This document shows positions 43,264-51,779 of a stretch of DNA of 64,000 nucleotides, in pieces. The DNA is from Streptomyces sp. NBC_00690. Lineage in GTDB: Bacteria > Actinomycetota > Actinomycetes > Streptomycetales > Streptomycetaceae. A program made the position numbers and the translations under genes. Position 1 is the first letter of the stretch; every line of letters starts with the position of its first letter. The stretch is taken from assembly GCF_036226685.1 (NCBI RefSeq), contig NZ_CP109009.1, positions 1,116,001 through 1,180,000 on the forward strand, read 5' to 3'. Below the pieces are notes generated by a model. It did no database searches. It was not told the DNA's origin and saw only the letters and a list, made by a program, of their open reading frames with translations.

Positions 43264-44363
43264 GGTGCTCCCCCGGGTGGGCGGACGATGGCGGCGGCAT
43301 CGACGGCTGCCGCGGCGTGCGCGGCGCCGCGGCCCTGGGCCCGGGCGACGACCTCGCCCTGATGGATGCGTACCGCGTGCTCGGTTGCATCATCGGCGCC
43401 CGCCGCTGTGACGGCCGATGCGAGCTGGGCACTGTCATCGAGGACCAGACGGAGTTGTGGTGCATCGTCCGGTGCGAACACCCGGCGCAGACAACGAGCG
43501 AAGTCACCAATCCTGAGCCGGATGAGGCGCCCGATCTCGGCGGGGTCACTCGTCACCACTGCCACGGTGACCTGTTCGCCCGGGCGGGCGGCTCTGACGA
43601 TCTCTTCGGCCGCGTCCAGCCGATGGGTGCCGAGGACCGCGATCACGCCGTCCTCCTCGAAGCCGACCCCACGTCCGGTGATCAGGTCCGGCAACTCCGC
43701 GGGCGGAACCCATGGTTTCCGGCAGGGGAGCGCGGCAGCGATGTAGGGCAGGTGCGGCGGGTCCCAGACATCGGCGAGATCGAGCCCGCCGAGGTGGCGG
43801 CAAGCGGCTGCCACGTCGAAGGGGTCCGATCCGAGCACCGGATCGGCCAGCGGGCCGGAGCCGTTCAACAACCGCAGGACGAGATCGGCCCGCCGCACCT
43901 GCCGCATCGGTTCCGCATCCGGGGGCGCGCACGACTCCAGCGCGAGAGCCAACAGCAGCACCTCCAGACCGGCGACCCGCGCCAGTGCCATGCGGCTCGC
44001 AGCATCATCGACCACGGCGGCGAGCGAGCGCGGGTGCACCTGGGTTTCTGTGTCGCCCACCAGGGGCAGTCGTTCGAGCCAGACACGGGCGAACGAACCC
44101 AGCGCATCGGCCGTGGTCCGGGGGGAGGCCGCAGGGAGATCTGCGACGGCCTCGCGTTCGACCGTCTCGACGAGCAGGGCCAGATAGAGCGCGCGTTTGC
44201 TGGGGAAGTTCGAGTAGACCGCGCCGCGGGTCAGTTCGGCCCGCTCGGCGATCTGGTCGACCTTGGCTGCGGCGAATCCGTGGGCGGCGAACTCCGCCGC
44301 CGCCGCGACCAGTACAGCTGCGCGCGTTCGTTCCTGCTGCTGAGCCCGTGTCAGTCGGACCAT
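43260..44363 (-). CDS. TetR-family regulator with extended C-terminal domain
   Basis: The 367-residue protein has a TetR DNA-binding domain (AAVLVAAAAEFAAHGFAAAK, AERAELTRGAVYSNF) at 10-60. It then has a ligand domain and about 170 extra residues containing GRGVGFEEDGVIAVLGTHRLD. TetR proteins are usually near 200 residues, so this is a fusion. Start at 44363 follows GAGGTGAGGGAGG. It heads the three-gene operon with the winged-helix and PPDK-like genes. GAACATC repeats at 44405-44411 and 44422-44428 lie just upstream. Confidence 0.8.
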   Translation of the reverse strand: MVRLTRAQQQERTRAAVLVAAAAEFAAHGFAAAKVDQIAERAELTRGAVYSNFPSKRALYLALLVETVEREAVADLPAASPRTTADALGSFARVWLERLPLVGDTETQVHPRSLAAVVDDAASRMALARVAGLEVLLLALALESCAPPDAEPMRQVRRADLVLRLLNGSGPLADPVLGSDPFDVAAACRHLGGLDLADVWDPPHLPYIAAALPCRKPWVPPAELPDLITGRGVGFEEDGVIAVLGTHRLDAAEEIVRAARPGEQVTVAVVTSDPAEIGRLIRLRIGDFARCLRRVFAPDDAPQLRLVLDDSAQLASAVTAAGADDATEHAVRIHQGEVVARAQGRGAAHAAAAVDAAAIVRPPGGAP

Positions 44364-44570
44364 GCCGTGCTCGCCTCCCTCACCTCGGGGAATCAAGATA
44401 CACTGAACATCCCGATGATGAGAACATCTGAAATCGCGAAAGCCGAATCAGGGCGATGCTCGCCCCGTGCACTCGCGTGCCCCCCGACCCCCGTGCCCCG
44501 GTCCTCGTGGGGCGGGCCGGTACACGGGCGGCTTGAAGACGGGGTGCCCCGCTCGGGCAGGTCGGGCAGG

Positions 44571-45059
44571 TCAGACGACCTCGTTGAGCTTTCCGGTGGC
44601 GACGTCGAAGACAAAGCCTCGTACCGCATCGGTGTGCAGCAGGAACGGGCTCGATGTGATGCGGTGCGCCGACTGACGTACGTCGTCGTCGAGGTCGGGG
44701 AAGGCTTCAGCCGACCAGGTCGGCGCCTGCCCGGTCTCCTTCTCCAACTGGCCGGCGAAGGCGTCGTCGGTGAAGGTCAGCATTCCGCAGTCGGTGTGAT
44801 GGATGAGGATGATCTCCCGGGTACCGAGCAGCCGTTGGCTGATGGCCAGCGATCGGATCTCATCGTCGGTGATCACACCGCCCGCATTGCGAATGACGTG
44901 GGCTTCGCCCTCTTCGAGACCCAGGATTCCATAGACGTTGAGCCGAGCGTCCATGCAGGCGACGACGGCGACACCGGAGGCGGGAGGCAGTGGCAACGGC
45001 CCGTTGAAGGAGGCCGCGTAGGTTTCGTTGTTGGCGAGGTACCGGTCGGTGACGGACAT
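44571..45059 (-). CDS. Beta-class carbonic anhydrase
   Basis: The 162-residue protein has the beta-carbonic anhydrase zinc motifs CMDARLN and HHTDCG, together with the conserved HVIRNAGG. It interconverts CO2 and bicarbonate. The length suits the short actinobacterial branch. ATG at 45059 is preceded by GCGAGACGAG; longer upstream frame rejected. Confidence 0.9.
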   Translation of the reverse strand: MSVTDRYLANNETYAASFNGPLPLPPASGVAVVACMDARLNVYGILGLEEGEAHVIRNAGGVITDDEIRSLAISQRLLGTREIILIHHTDCGMLTFTDDAFAGQLEKETGQAPTWSAEAFPDLDDDVRQSAHRITSSPFLLHTDAVRGFVFDVATGKLNEVV

Positions 45060-45318
45060 CTCGTCTCGCTTTCTTTCGACGAAGCTGCCAACGTAGTGAC
45101 GCCCCGTACCGACCGGAACGCCCCTTCCGTACTCGCCACAAGACCGCAATACGCCGGCAACAACGGCCCTCGGGCGACGACATACCGGCAGCTGGGAAGC
45201 GATTCAGGAACCGTACACACCATCGACGCACGCTTGTACGAGGTGGGCCGCAACGCTGGTGGTTCACGAGCATGACGCGCCACCGTGCCGATCGAGCACT
45301 GCCGTTCTGGCAATCCCG

Positions 45319-45828
45319 TCAGTTCGACGGGGCCTCCATCTCGCTCGCATGTCGTGCCCTGGTCCACAACGGCAGGATGAACCAACACAGGACGAACCAG
45401 AGCACCATGCCGACGACCAGCCAGACCGCCACATCATTGTGGAGCACCACCCGCAGGATGAGGAGCAGTGCGGAGGCCATGGTGAAGAGGAGGAGCACCA
45501 GCCCTGTCATCGTCAGCCGCGAAGCCCAGACGACCGTCTGCGGTTTGAGACGGCGACCAGCGAGGAGCCGATGGAAGGAGACCGGACCGATCAGGGCGCC
45601 GGTAGCAGCGGCGCCGAGCATAACCGTCGTCAGATAGATGTTCTGGTCGGTCTCCGAGAGGGTGGTGAAGCGCGGCTGGAACACCATCGTCAGCAGAAAT
45701 CCGAAGAGGAGCTGCACCCCGGTCTGGGCGACCCGCAATTCTTGGAGGAGATCACTCCAGCGTCGATCGGCCCGCTCTTCCTCCGTCTCGTGTCGACCGC
45801 GCCTCTTCGCTTGATCACTGGACTCCAC
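45319..45828 (-). CDS. DUF6328-type integral membrane protein
   Basis: The 169-residue protein has a charged N-terminal 30 residues and then four hydrophobic stretches (including VQLLFGFLLTMVFQ and LTTVMLGAAATGALIGP) with RWSDLLQELRVAQTGVQ before helix 1. It matches the DUF6328 membrane proteins common in actinomycetes. Function unknown. Confidence 0.75.
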   Translation of the reverse strand: MESSDQAKRRGRHETEEERADRRWSDLLQELRVAQTGVQLLFGFLLTMVFQPRFTTLSETDQNIYLTTVMLGAAATGALIGPVSFHRLLAGRRLKPQTVVWASRLTMTGLVLLLFTMASALLLILRVVLHNDVAVWLVVGMVLWFVLCWFILPLWTRARHASEMEAPSN

Positions 45829-45903
45829 AGAAGGACCCTCCGAGAAAGTTCTGTCGCGAAGATATCCTTGGTCCGGACATCCATGCTGATCGACTTCTAC
45901 CTT

Positions 45904-46695
45904 CTATACGGCATCCTGGATGATTTCCCGACGTAACCGATCGCACAAGTTGCTGATCAATCGGGAGACGTGCATCTGGGAGATGCCCAGGTCCTTCGCG
46001 ATGCTGCTCTGCGTCATATCGCGGAAGAACCGCATGTATAGGATCCTGCGTTCCCGCTCGGGCAGTTTCCGTAGGCGCGGCCTGACCGCTTCCCGATCGA
46101 TGACGACGTCCAAGGCGTGATCGGGCGCGCCGATGACCTCCGCGAGGGCGACGCCGTGGTCGCCGCCTGATGGCTGGGCATCGAGGGAAAGCGTGCTGTA
46201 GCAGCCGAGGGCTTCCATTCCCGACTTGGTCTCGGCCACGGTCAGACCGGCCCGGCGTGCGATCTCGCCCTCCGTGGGAGTGCGACCCGAGATGGTCTGG
46301 AGCAGCTCGCGCTGGGCGGTACGGACGCGATTGCGCTGGTCCTGAACGCGCCGCGGCACATGCAGGGTCCACATGTGGTCGCGGAAGTGGCGTTTCACCT
46401 CTCCGGTGATGGTCGGCACGGCAAAGCTGACGAAGGCGCTGCCGCGCTGCGGGTCATAGCGGTCGACAGCCTTGACCAGACCGAGCGCTGCCACTTGACA
46501 GAGGTCCTCGAACGTCTCTCCGCGGTTCTTGAACCGGCTTGCGAGCCGTTCGGACATCGGCAGCCAGGCTCGGATCAACTCTTGCCGCAGGGCGTCCCGT
46601 TCCGGGCCGGACGGTGTATCGGCCAACCGGACGAAAGCGGCCTCGGTGTTGGGCGCGTCGTCGTGCGGGCGCAGGGTGTTCACATGTGTGGGCAT
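45904..46695 (-). CDS. RNA polymerase sigma factor, SigB/SigF/SigG type
   Basis: The 263-residue sigma factor has region 2 (RFKNRGETFEDLCQVAALGLVKAVDRYDP, SFAVPTITGEVKRHFRD), region 3 and region 4 (LPERERRILYMRFF, SQSMHVSRL-like helix as ISQMHVSRL). This matches the Streptomyces SigB/F/G stress group, usually controlled by RsbW-like anti-sigma factors. RsbW-like and STAS genes lie 5 kb away. ATG at 46695 follows GAGGGA. Confidence 0.9.
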   Translation of the reverse strand: MPTHVNTLRPHDDAPNTEAAFVRLADTPSGPERDALRQELIRAWLPMSERLASRFKNRGETFEDLCQVAALGLVKAVDRYDPQRGSAFVSFAVPTITGEVKRHFRDHMWTLHVPRRVQDQRNRVRTAQRELLQTISGRTPTEGEIARRAGLTVAETKSGMEALGCYSTLSLDAQPSGGDHGVALAEVIGAPDHALDVVIDREAVRPRLRKLPERERRILYMRFFRDMTQSSIAKDLGISQMHVSRLISNLCDRLRREIIQDAV

Positions 46696-46949
46696 GGTGT
46701 GCGCCACTCCCTCAGCGGTGCGGACGGATGTTGGCGACCGCGAAAGGGGGGACGTGGACGAATGTCGGGTGCGATCTCCGGCATTCGCGGTGTTCACCTT
46801 CTCCGCGGGCGTGCCTCCGGTCCGAAGCACAAGGCGCGCCTGCCCCGGGTTCGATCCGGTAAACAGGGATGTATCCGCGCGCATTCTCCGACAGAGGCTG
46901 TGCGTAGGGCAGTTGAATGGGGGAAGCCGTTTCCACGGAGGTGACACCC

Positions 46950-47120
46950 ATGGTTCCCATTCTGCTCGTGCTCTTGCTGGCCGTTCTTCTTTTCGGTGTG
47001 GGATTCGCGGTGAAGGCGTTGTGGTGGATAGCGCTGGCGGTTCTCGTCGTCTGGTTGCTGGGCTTCGCCATGCGCAGCACCACACCGGCGGGCGGCCGGT
47101 CACGCTGGTACCGCTGGTAG
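46950..47120 (+). CDS. Small hydrophobic membrane protein
   Basis: The 56-residue protein starts MVPILLVLLLAVLLFG and has two hydrophobic helices before a short C-terminal tail ending RSRWYRW. A GGAGGTG site precedes ATG 46950. It matches the annotated short hydrophobic protein family of streptomycetes. A strong hairpin follows ten bases after the stop. Confidence 0.8.
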   Translation: MVPILLVLLLAVLLFGVGFAVKALWWIALAVLVVWLLGFAMRSTTPAGGRSRWYRW

Positions 47121-47130
47121 TTCCCGAGGC

Positions 47131-47188
47131 GGCGCAGCGAAGGGGGGTGGCAGACGATCGTTCGTCTGCCACCCCCCTTCGCTGCGCC
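47131..47188. terminator. 58-bp perfect stem-loop, probable bidirectional terminator
   Basis: Left arm 47131-47157 and right arm 47162-47188 are exact inverted repeats of 27 bases with loop TCGT. It lies 11 bases downstream of the hydrophobic-protein gene. There is no T-tract, as often in high-GC organisms. Confidence 0.75.
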
Positions 47189-47558
47189 GGCCGCCGTCTC
47201 GCGCGCACGCCGTAGAGACTCGCTGCCCGGGAGGTGGCCGTGAACCGACCCGAGAATCCGGGCGGAACCCCCTCCGAGCGGGCTTCGATGGGATCGCCCT
47301 TCCACAACCGGGAGGTGTCGTACGGCGGATGACCACGGAGGATGATCTGCCGATGGGACGGGGTGCCCGCATGCGAAAGCCCGTGGATGCACCGGCCTCC
47401 GGTCGCTCAGGAAGGCTGGCACATCCACGGGGTTCGTGGTCAGGTAGGCCGATGGCACCAGACGGCGATCACTCAGGGGCAGATACGTTCCTTCCCTGGC
47501 CGCGGGGGTTCGTTCTCCCGCTTCGGCGCCGGCCGCCAGCCGATCTCATCGTCTGGGG
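47189..47558. other. Gene-free stretch
   Basis: This 370-bp stretch lies between the hairpin and the end of the DUF6458 gene. A plus-strand frame from 47329 has a loose GGGAGGTG site but runs into the DUF6458 gene on the opposite strand and was not called. Confidence 0.4.
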
Positions 47559-47783
47559 TCAGTACGGACGGTCGCCCCGCCCCTCGTCGATGACAGGAGT
47601 CGCCGGCGGCACCACGACTCGGCGGCGCTTGGCAATGCTGGCGAAGGTCACGACCCCGATGAATCCAACGGCCATCAGGATCAGGCCGATCACATCGAGG
47701 TTGGCGCCCTTCATCTCCCAGTCAGTGCCGAATGTCAGGATCGCCCCGACGGCGATCAGGATGATGCACCCTCCCAGGCCCAT
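47559..47783 (-). CDS. DUF6458-type small membrane protein
   Basis: The 74-residue protein starts MGLGGCIILIAVGAILTFGTDW, has a second helix LDVIGLILMAVGFIGVVTFAS and a charged tail. This fits DUF6458. GGAAGGTGAG precedes ATG 47783. Function unknown; it lies in the stress-gene region. Confidence 0.75.
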   Translation of the reverse strand: MGLGGCIILIAVGAILTFGTDWEMKGANLDVIGLILMAVGFIGVVTFASIAKRRRVVVPPATPVIDEGRGDRPY

Positions 47784-48106
47784 AGGTCTCACCTTCCTGT
47801 TGCGGGACGGATAGTTGGTGTTTCGCAGGTACCCGGGGCAGCAGCGATCATTCCGCAACCATCGGCTGAAGATGGCGCCCGTCGAACTGCTGATCTATCC
47901 GTCAGCACCGGTGGCAGCAAGGGAAGTTGCAACGCGTACGGATGCGGCGGTCGGGCACAGCCGTCCTCGGGTCCTCCGGTCCTGTCCCGGCAAGGGGTGG
48001 CCAGGGCGAACCCGCTTCGGTTTCCGACTCGACCGTCGGGATGCTCCCGAAGCGGATCCGGTCGCGCTGAATCCCTCCGGGGCAGGCCGGCAGCGTGCTG
48101 CGGACG
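47784..48106. other. Gene-free stretch
   Basis: This 323-bp spacer upstream of the DUF6458 gene should contain its promoter. No recognisable promoter, repeat or gene was found. Confidence 0.4.
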
Positions 48107-48364
48107 TCAGTCCTGTTTGCGCGGGGTGCGGGCACGAGCTCCCTCACGTGTCCTGCCCGCCGAGACGCGACGGTCCGGGTGCCGCCGTACATACTCCTCT
48201 TCCAACTCGGCCATCCGGGTGGTGTGGGCGGAGAGCGCGGCCGGCGATCCGTACAGCAGTGTGTCGTGCCTGCTGCGGTGGATGTTCTCCAGTTCTCTTA
48301 TCAATTCCTGGTCCCCCAGCCGGGCAGCCTCAATGCCCTGGTGATGGTTGGCAGCCTCTGTCAT
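48107..48364 (-). CDS. DUF6158-type small protein
   Basis: The 85-residue protein contains LGDQELIRELENIHRSRHDTLLYGSP and LEEEYVRRHPDR, matching DUF6158. It is highly charged, has no membrane helix, and may act as a helical regulatory protein. AAGGAG precedes ATG 48364. Function unknown. Confidence 0.7.
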   Translation of the reverse strand: MTEAANHHQGIEAARLGDQELIRELENIHRSRHDTLLYGSPAALSAHTTRMAELEEEYVRRHPDRRVSAGRTREGARARTPRKQD

Positions 48365-48698
48365 CGCACCCGCACTCCTTTGCTCTCCTCAGTCCTGCTG
48401 CGGACAGGGTCCCGCTCGGCGGCTTCGACACACCACGGTCGATGGTGCCGATCGCGGTGTCACAACGCCGGTGCGGGTACTCGTGGGTCCGTCGCACCAT
48501 CCGGCACCCTGGAGGGGAGCCGTGCAACTCGGCCGCCCCGAGCAGGGCCACGGTGTCCACCCCGCTCGGTCCCGCCGTCACAGGAGGCAGCGACTCGCGC
48601 GGTCGCCGCGGTGAAGGCAGGATGAGGGAGCCGTACCCCCCGGGGCCTGCCGCCGTGCCGGGAGTGTGCCGAGACCCAGACCCCAGGACATGATCGCG
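48365..48698. other. Divergent intergenic stretch
   Basis: This 334-bp gap between the DUF6158 gene and the VOC gene must contain promoters in both directions; I could not identify them. The frames through it resemble no known protein. Confidence 0.4.
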
Positions 48699-49502
48699 AT
48701 GACACAGAAGAGAGAACCCGCTCCCGCGATGGCATCGAGCGCGGAGGTCATCGGAGCGCCCTGCTGGGTCAGCCTCATGGCCCGTGACCTACGGGCTTCA
48801 CAGGAGTTCTACGGCCAGGTACTGGGCTGGACCTTCCGCAAGGGGCGGCTCGGCGACGAATTCACGGTCGCCCTCCAGGACGACTTTCCCGTGGCGGGCA
48901 TCGGCGCCCTCGCGCCCCGGCTCCAGATGGCCATCTCGTGGACCCCGTACTTCGCGGTTGCCGATGCCGATGTGTCCGCGGCACGGATCCGGGAGCGCAG
49001 TGGCACCGTGGCGGTGGGACCGTTGGCATTCTCCCTGGGCCGCGGGGCCCTGGCAGCGGACCGTGACGGTGCAGTGTTCGGCATCTGGGAGGGTGCGCGA
49101 CTTCCCGACTGGCAGTCCGGCCACAAGGACGCACCCGCTTGGCTGCTGCTCCGCACGCGCAGCGCGTTCGAGGCCGCGATCTTCTACGGGGAAGTGCTGG
49201 ACTGGGCGACCGAGCACCCGGGGCGCTGCGATGTGCGGTACGAGAACGACGAGGTCGTCCTTGTCAGCGATGGCCATGTACTGGCACGGCTCAGTTCGGG
49301 GGCGGAGGGCGCCGCGCCCAATCCGCTGATCCGCCCCCGCTGGGATGTGCACTTCCCCGTGGCCGATGTCGCTGCCACGGCGCAGGCGGCTGAGGATCGC
49401 GGCGGAGTGGTCCTCGAACGGCGTACGACCAGGGAGGGCAGGCCGGAAGCCGCACTGCGCGATCCGGACGGTGCGCTGTTCACCGTCACTGCCCGGCTCT
49501 GA
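48699..49502 (+). CDS. VOC-family protein with two glyoxalase-fold domains
   Basis: The 267-residue protein has two VOC modules: PCWVSLMARDLRASQEFYGQVLGW at the start and WLLLRTRSAFEAAIFYGEVLDW after residue 135. Both end in the typical DPDGA or DRDGAVF segments. VOC proteins bind metal and catalyse diverse reactions or bind antibiotics. Starts at 48690 and 48699 are close; AGGAC precedes the latter. Confidence 0.8.
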   Translation: MTQKREPAPAMASSAEVIGAPCWVSLMARDLRASQEFYGQVLGWTFRKGRLGDEFTVALQDDFPVAGIGALAPRLQMAISWTPYFAVADADVSAARIRERSGTVAVGPLAFSLGRGALAADRDGAVFGIWEGARLPDWQSGHKDAPAWLLLRTRSAFEAAIFYGEVLDWATEHPGRCDVRYENDEVVLVSDGHVLARLSSGAEGAAPNPLIRPRWDVHFPVADVAATAQAAEDRGGVVLERRTTREGRPEAALRDPDGALFTVTARL

Positions 49503-49635
49503 GCCTTCGGCGACACACGGCCACGACCACACCTGTCCACCGGGAGTGTCCGCCGCAGCCGCGGGGCAGAAGCGCGTCTGAGCCACGGCACCCGAAGGAG
49601 CCAATGGCGGACGAGGGAGGGCGGGAGGGGCCTCG

Positions 49636-50223
49636 ATGGACGCCGGAGAGGTTGATTCACAGGGGCCACGGAGTCCCGCGCACGAGAGCGGTCCGGCATC
49701 GGACCCGTCCACCGAAGCACCTCAAGGAGACCGTGTGCGGTCGCCCTCAGTGCTGCCCGATGGCGAAGACGGATGGTCGCTGTGTACGGGGGCCAGCGCC
49801 GCCGATGGGCCCGCAGTCGCTCCCCGACCCGCCGTGCCCGCACAACATGCTGTGGAGCACTCCCGCGAGCAGACGACAGCCTCGCGTCGAGAAGTGCCCG
49901 CTTCGACTCGGGGCGCTGTGGCTCGGGGCCCCGATCCGTCCGCGCTCGGTGTGGAGGAGTTGCGCGACGAGATCGCGGGGCTGCGCAAGGCGCTGGCCTC
50001 TCACCCGGTGATCGACATGGCACGGGGTGTCATCATGGCGACCGCCTCCTGCACCCCGGAGGACGCTTGGCAGATCCTCGTCCGGGTCTCCCAACACAGC
50101 AACATCAAACTGCGCGAGGTCGCACGGCACATCGTCGAGAGTGCATACGGTCCGCCTCCACCCCCGCAGGTGCGTAGTGCCCTGCGGGAGGTCTACTCCG
50201 TCCGAGCTCGCCAGGGGCAGTGA
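49636..50223 (+). CDS. ANTAR-domain protein
   Basis: The 195-residue protein has a long unstructured N-terminus and a C-terminal ANTAR domain (about 115-180): LRDEIAGLRKALASHPVIDMARGVIM, then PEDAWQILVRVSQHSNIKLREVARHIV. ANTAR domains bind RNA hairpins to prevent transcription termination. No GAF domain is fused here, so signal input must come from elsewhere. A GGGAGGGG element precedes ATG 49636. Confidence 0.85.
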   Translation: MDAGEVDSQGPRSPAHESGPASDPSTEAPQGDRVRSPSVLPDGEDGWSLCTGASAADGPAVAPRPAVPAQHAVEHSREQTTASRREVPASTRGAVARGPDPSALGVEELRDEIAGLRKALASHPVIDMARGVIMATASCTPEDAWQILVRVSQHSNIKLREVARHIVESAYGPPPPPQVRSALREVYSVRARQGQ

Positions 50224-50225
50224 GA

Positions 50226-50268
50226 CACCCCACGACGACACCCGGTCACGGGTGTCCGTCGTGGGGTG
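50226..50268. terminator. GC-rich stem-loop after the ANTAR gene
   Basis: CACCCCACGACG pairs with CGTCGTGGGGTG around an inner ACACCCG/CGGGTGT stem, with a one-base bulge. It begins three bases after the stop codon and resembles a rho-independent terminator without a T-tract. Confidence 0.7.
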
Positions 50269-50364
50269 CAGGCCCGCGTCGAAGCACTCGACCGTTGCGT
50301 CGGATGGGAGCGCAGTCGTGGACTTCGCATCCCGGGCTCATCACCGTGGTCCGGGCGCGGTCGG

Positions 50365-50535
50365 TCACCGTTCGTGCCGGTGCCGCGCATTGTCCCGGAG
50401 GCGTTCTGCCTCGGCTCGCGCCTGTTCCCGTTCGCGGCGCCCGCGTTCCTTCAATTCCTCGTTGTGGAGGGCGATGCCATCGGCTTCCTTCTTGCTGCCC
50501 ATCGCCTGTTTGATCTTCGCTTTCACCCAGCCCAT
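50365..50535 (-). CDS. Small basic CsbD-like protein
   Basis: The 56-residue protein starts MGWVKAKIKQAMGSKKEADG and continues as a highly charged helix (EERGRREREQARAEAERL-like). GGAAGG precedes ATG 50535. The beginning resembles CsbD-type stress proteins, but the match is short. It lies between the ANTAR gene and repeats, in the stress-gene region. Confidence 0.5.
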   Translation of the reverse strand: MGWVKAKIKQAMGSKKEADGIALHNEELKERGRREREQARAEAERLRDNARHRHER

Positions 50536-50889
50536 GACGGTGGCCTTCCATGACGCGAACGTTTCGGTGGGATGCCCCTCACCCGCCCGGGGCGCCCGGG
50601 CCGGTACGGCTACTCGAACCCGACCGTACGACTCGAAGCGCGCGGAGGCGAACCGGACTCCCGGGTGTCGCCTTGGTGCGAACCGGGCCAGATGCGTGCC
50701 TCTGGCTCGCCACCCGAGCACGTTCGACGGACGTGGCGAACCGGCCAGGTCATCACCGAGCGGTGACGGGACGGGTTGGATTTTCTCAGTCGCGGTCGAT
50801 CTGCTTCGTGTCGCGGTCGATCTGGTTCGTGGCGCGGTCGATCGGTGGTGGGCGGTCGATCGGTGGTCTCCAGGCCGCCGGCGTTCGGC
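50536..50889. other. Gene-free stretch with tandem repeats
   Basis: This 354-bp stretch contains no convincing gene. Its notable content is the short tandem repeat at 50792-50868 listed separately, which lies just after the stop of the RsbW-like gene. Confidence 0.4.
50792..50868. repeat. Four-copy short tandem repeat
   Basis: GCGGTCGATC begins units at 50792, 50813, 50834 and 50852. The first three are 21, 21 and 18 bases long (GCGGTCGATCTG(C/G)TTCGTG(T/G)C type, then GCGGTCGATCGGTGGT). It is noncoding and downstream of the RsbW-like gene. Confidence 0.65.
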
Positions 50890-51372
50890 TCAGTCCGAGC
50901 CCGGTGGGCCCGGGCGGGTACCCGTTCCGTTGTCATGTGGTGCGTGTGGTGCGTGTGGTGCAGGGCCGAGGTTCGCCCAGACCACCTTGCCCGCCCCCAG
51001 GGGTGTCGACCCCCAACTGTCCGCCAGTCTTTCCAGTACGAGAAGACCGTGGCCACCTGGGAGTCGCACTTCCCGCGCCCGTGGCTCGGGCGGCTGGGGG
51101 TTGCGGTCCGCCACTTCGATGCGTACGCCTTCCGAGGTGTGGCGCAGCACCAGTTCGGTCGGACCGCCGGCGTGGAGGCAGGCGTTGGTGACGAGTTCGG
51201 AGACGACCAGGAGCACATCGTCGGCCCGGCTAGCGGCCTCGCCCGCCGCTGGGGTCCACCCCCAGTCGGCGAGCGCCCGGGAGGCGAAGTCCCGGCAGCG
51301 GCCCACCACCCCTCTGGTTCCGAACAGCCCGAGTCGCCGGGTCTGTCCCTGCCCGCGGACGTGTGTGCCCAT
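50890..51372 (-). CDS. RsbW-like ATP-binding protein (HATPase_c_2)
   Basis: The 160-residue protein has the N-box VVSELVTNACLHAGG and the G-box-like GGHGLLVLERLADSWG, as in anti-sigma RsbW kinases. It ends in a low-complexity APHAPHAPHDN tail. It lies 11 bases after a STAS gene, so the pair probably forms an anti-sigma/antagonist switch. ATG at 51372. Confidence 0.85.
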   Translation of the reverse strand: MGTHVRGQGQTRRLGLFGTRGVVGRCRDFASRALADWGWTPAAGEAASRADDVLLVVSELVTNACLHAGGPTELVLRHTSEGVRIEVADRNPQPPEPRAREVRLPGGHGLLVLERLADSWGSTPLGAGKVVWANLGPAPHAPHAPHDNGTGTRPGPPGSD

Positions 51373-51383
51373 CAGCTCCTCCG

Positions 51384-51779
51384 CTATGACTGCCGCCGAT
51401 CCGTCAGAGCCGCGTCCAGGCTGTCGTGAACCGTGAATACGGTGTCCGCACCGGTGATGTCGAACATTCGGGCCACCTGGGGTTGGAGTGCGGACAGTTC
51501 CAGTACGCTGCCCGCCTCCTGCGCCTCGATCCTGGCCCGCAACAGCACGTTGAGGCCGGTCGAATCGCAGAAACCCAGTTCTGCGCAGTCCACGACGATG
51601 CTGCCCGGCTTCGCGGCGACACCCTCGGCCAGGGCATCACGCAACGGCGGAGCCGTGTCGTGGTCAAGTTCTCCTGCCAGCACCACAACCAGTGCGCCAG
51701 CCATGGGGCGCACCTCGATGCCGAAGCGACCCGTGGCCGTTTCCCCTTCTCGGGGGTGCCCAGAGACTCCCGACACCAT
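51384..51779 (-). CDS. STAS-domain anti-sigma-factor antagonist
   Basis: The 131-residue protein has the STAS fold: VVVLAGELDHDTAPPLRDAL, then VVDCAELGFCDSTGLNVLL with the Ser-Thr of the phosphorylated loop. AAGGGAGAG precedes ATG 51779. It is paired with the RsbW-like gene and is the likely substrate of a SpoIIE-type phosphatase such as the one at 53078. Confidence 0.88.
   Translation of the reverse strand: MVSGVSGHPREGETATGRFGIEVRPMAGALVVVLAGELDHDTAPPLRDALAEGVAAKPGSIVVDCAELGFCDSTGLNVLLRARIEAQEAGSVLELSALQPQVARMFDITGADTVFTVHDSLDAALTDRRQS

Noticed and set aside
43245..45275. 676-codon plus-strand frame opposite the TetR and carbonic anhydrase genes
   Set aside because: It has no recognisable domain and spans two good genes on the opposite strand; it is a GC-rich antisense shadow.
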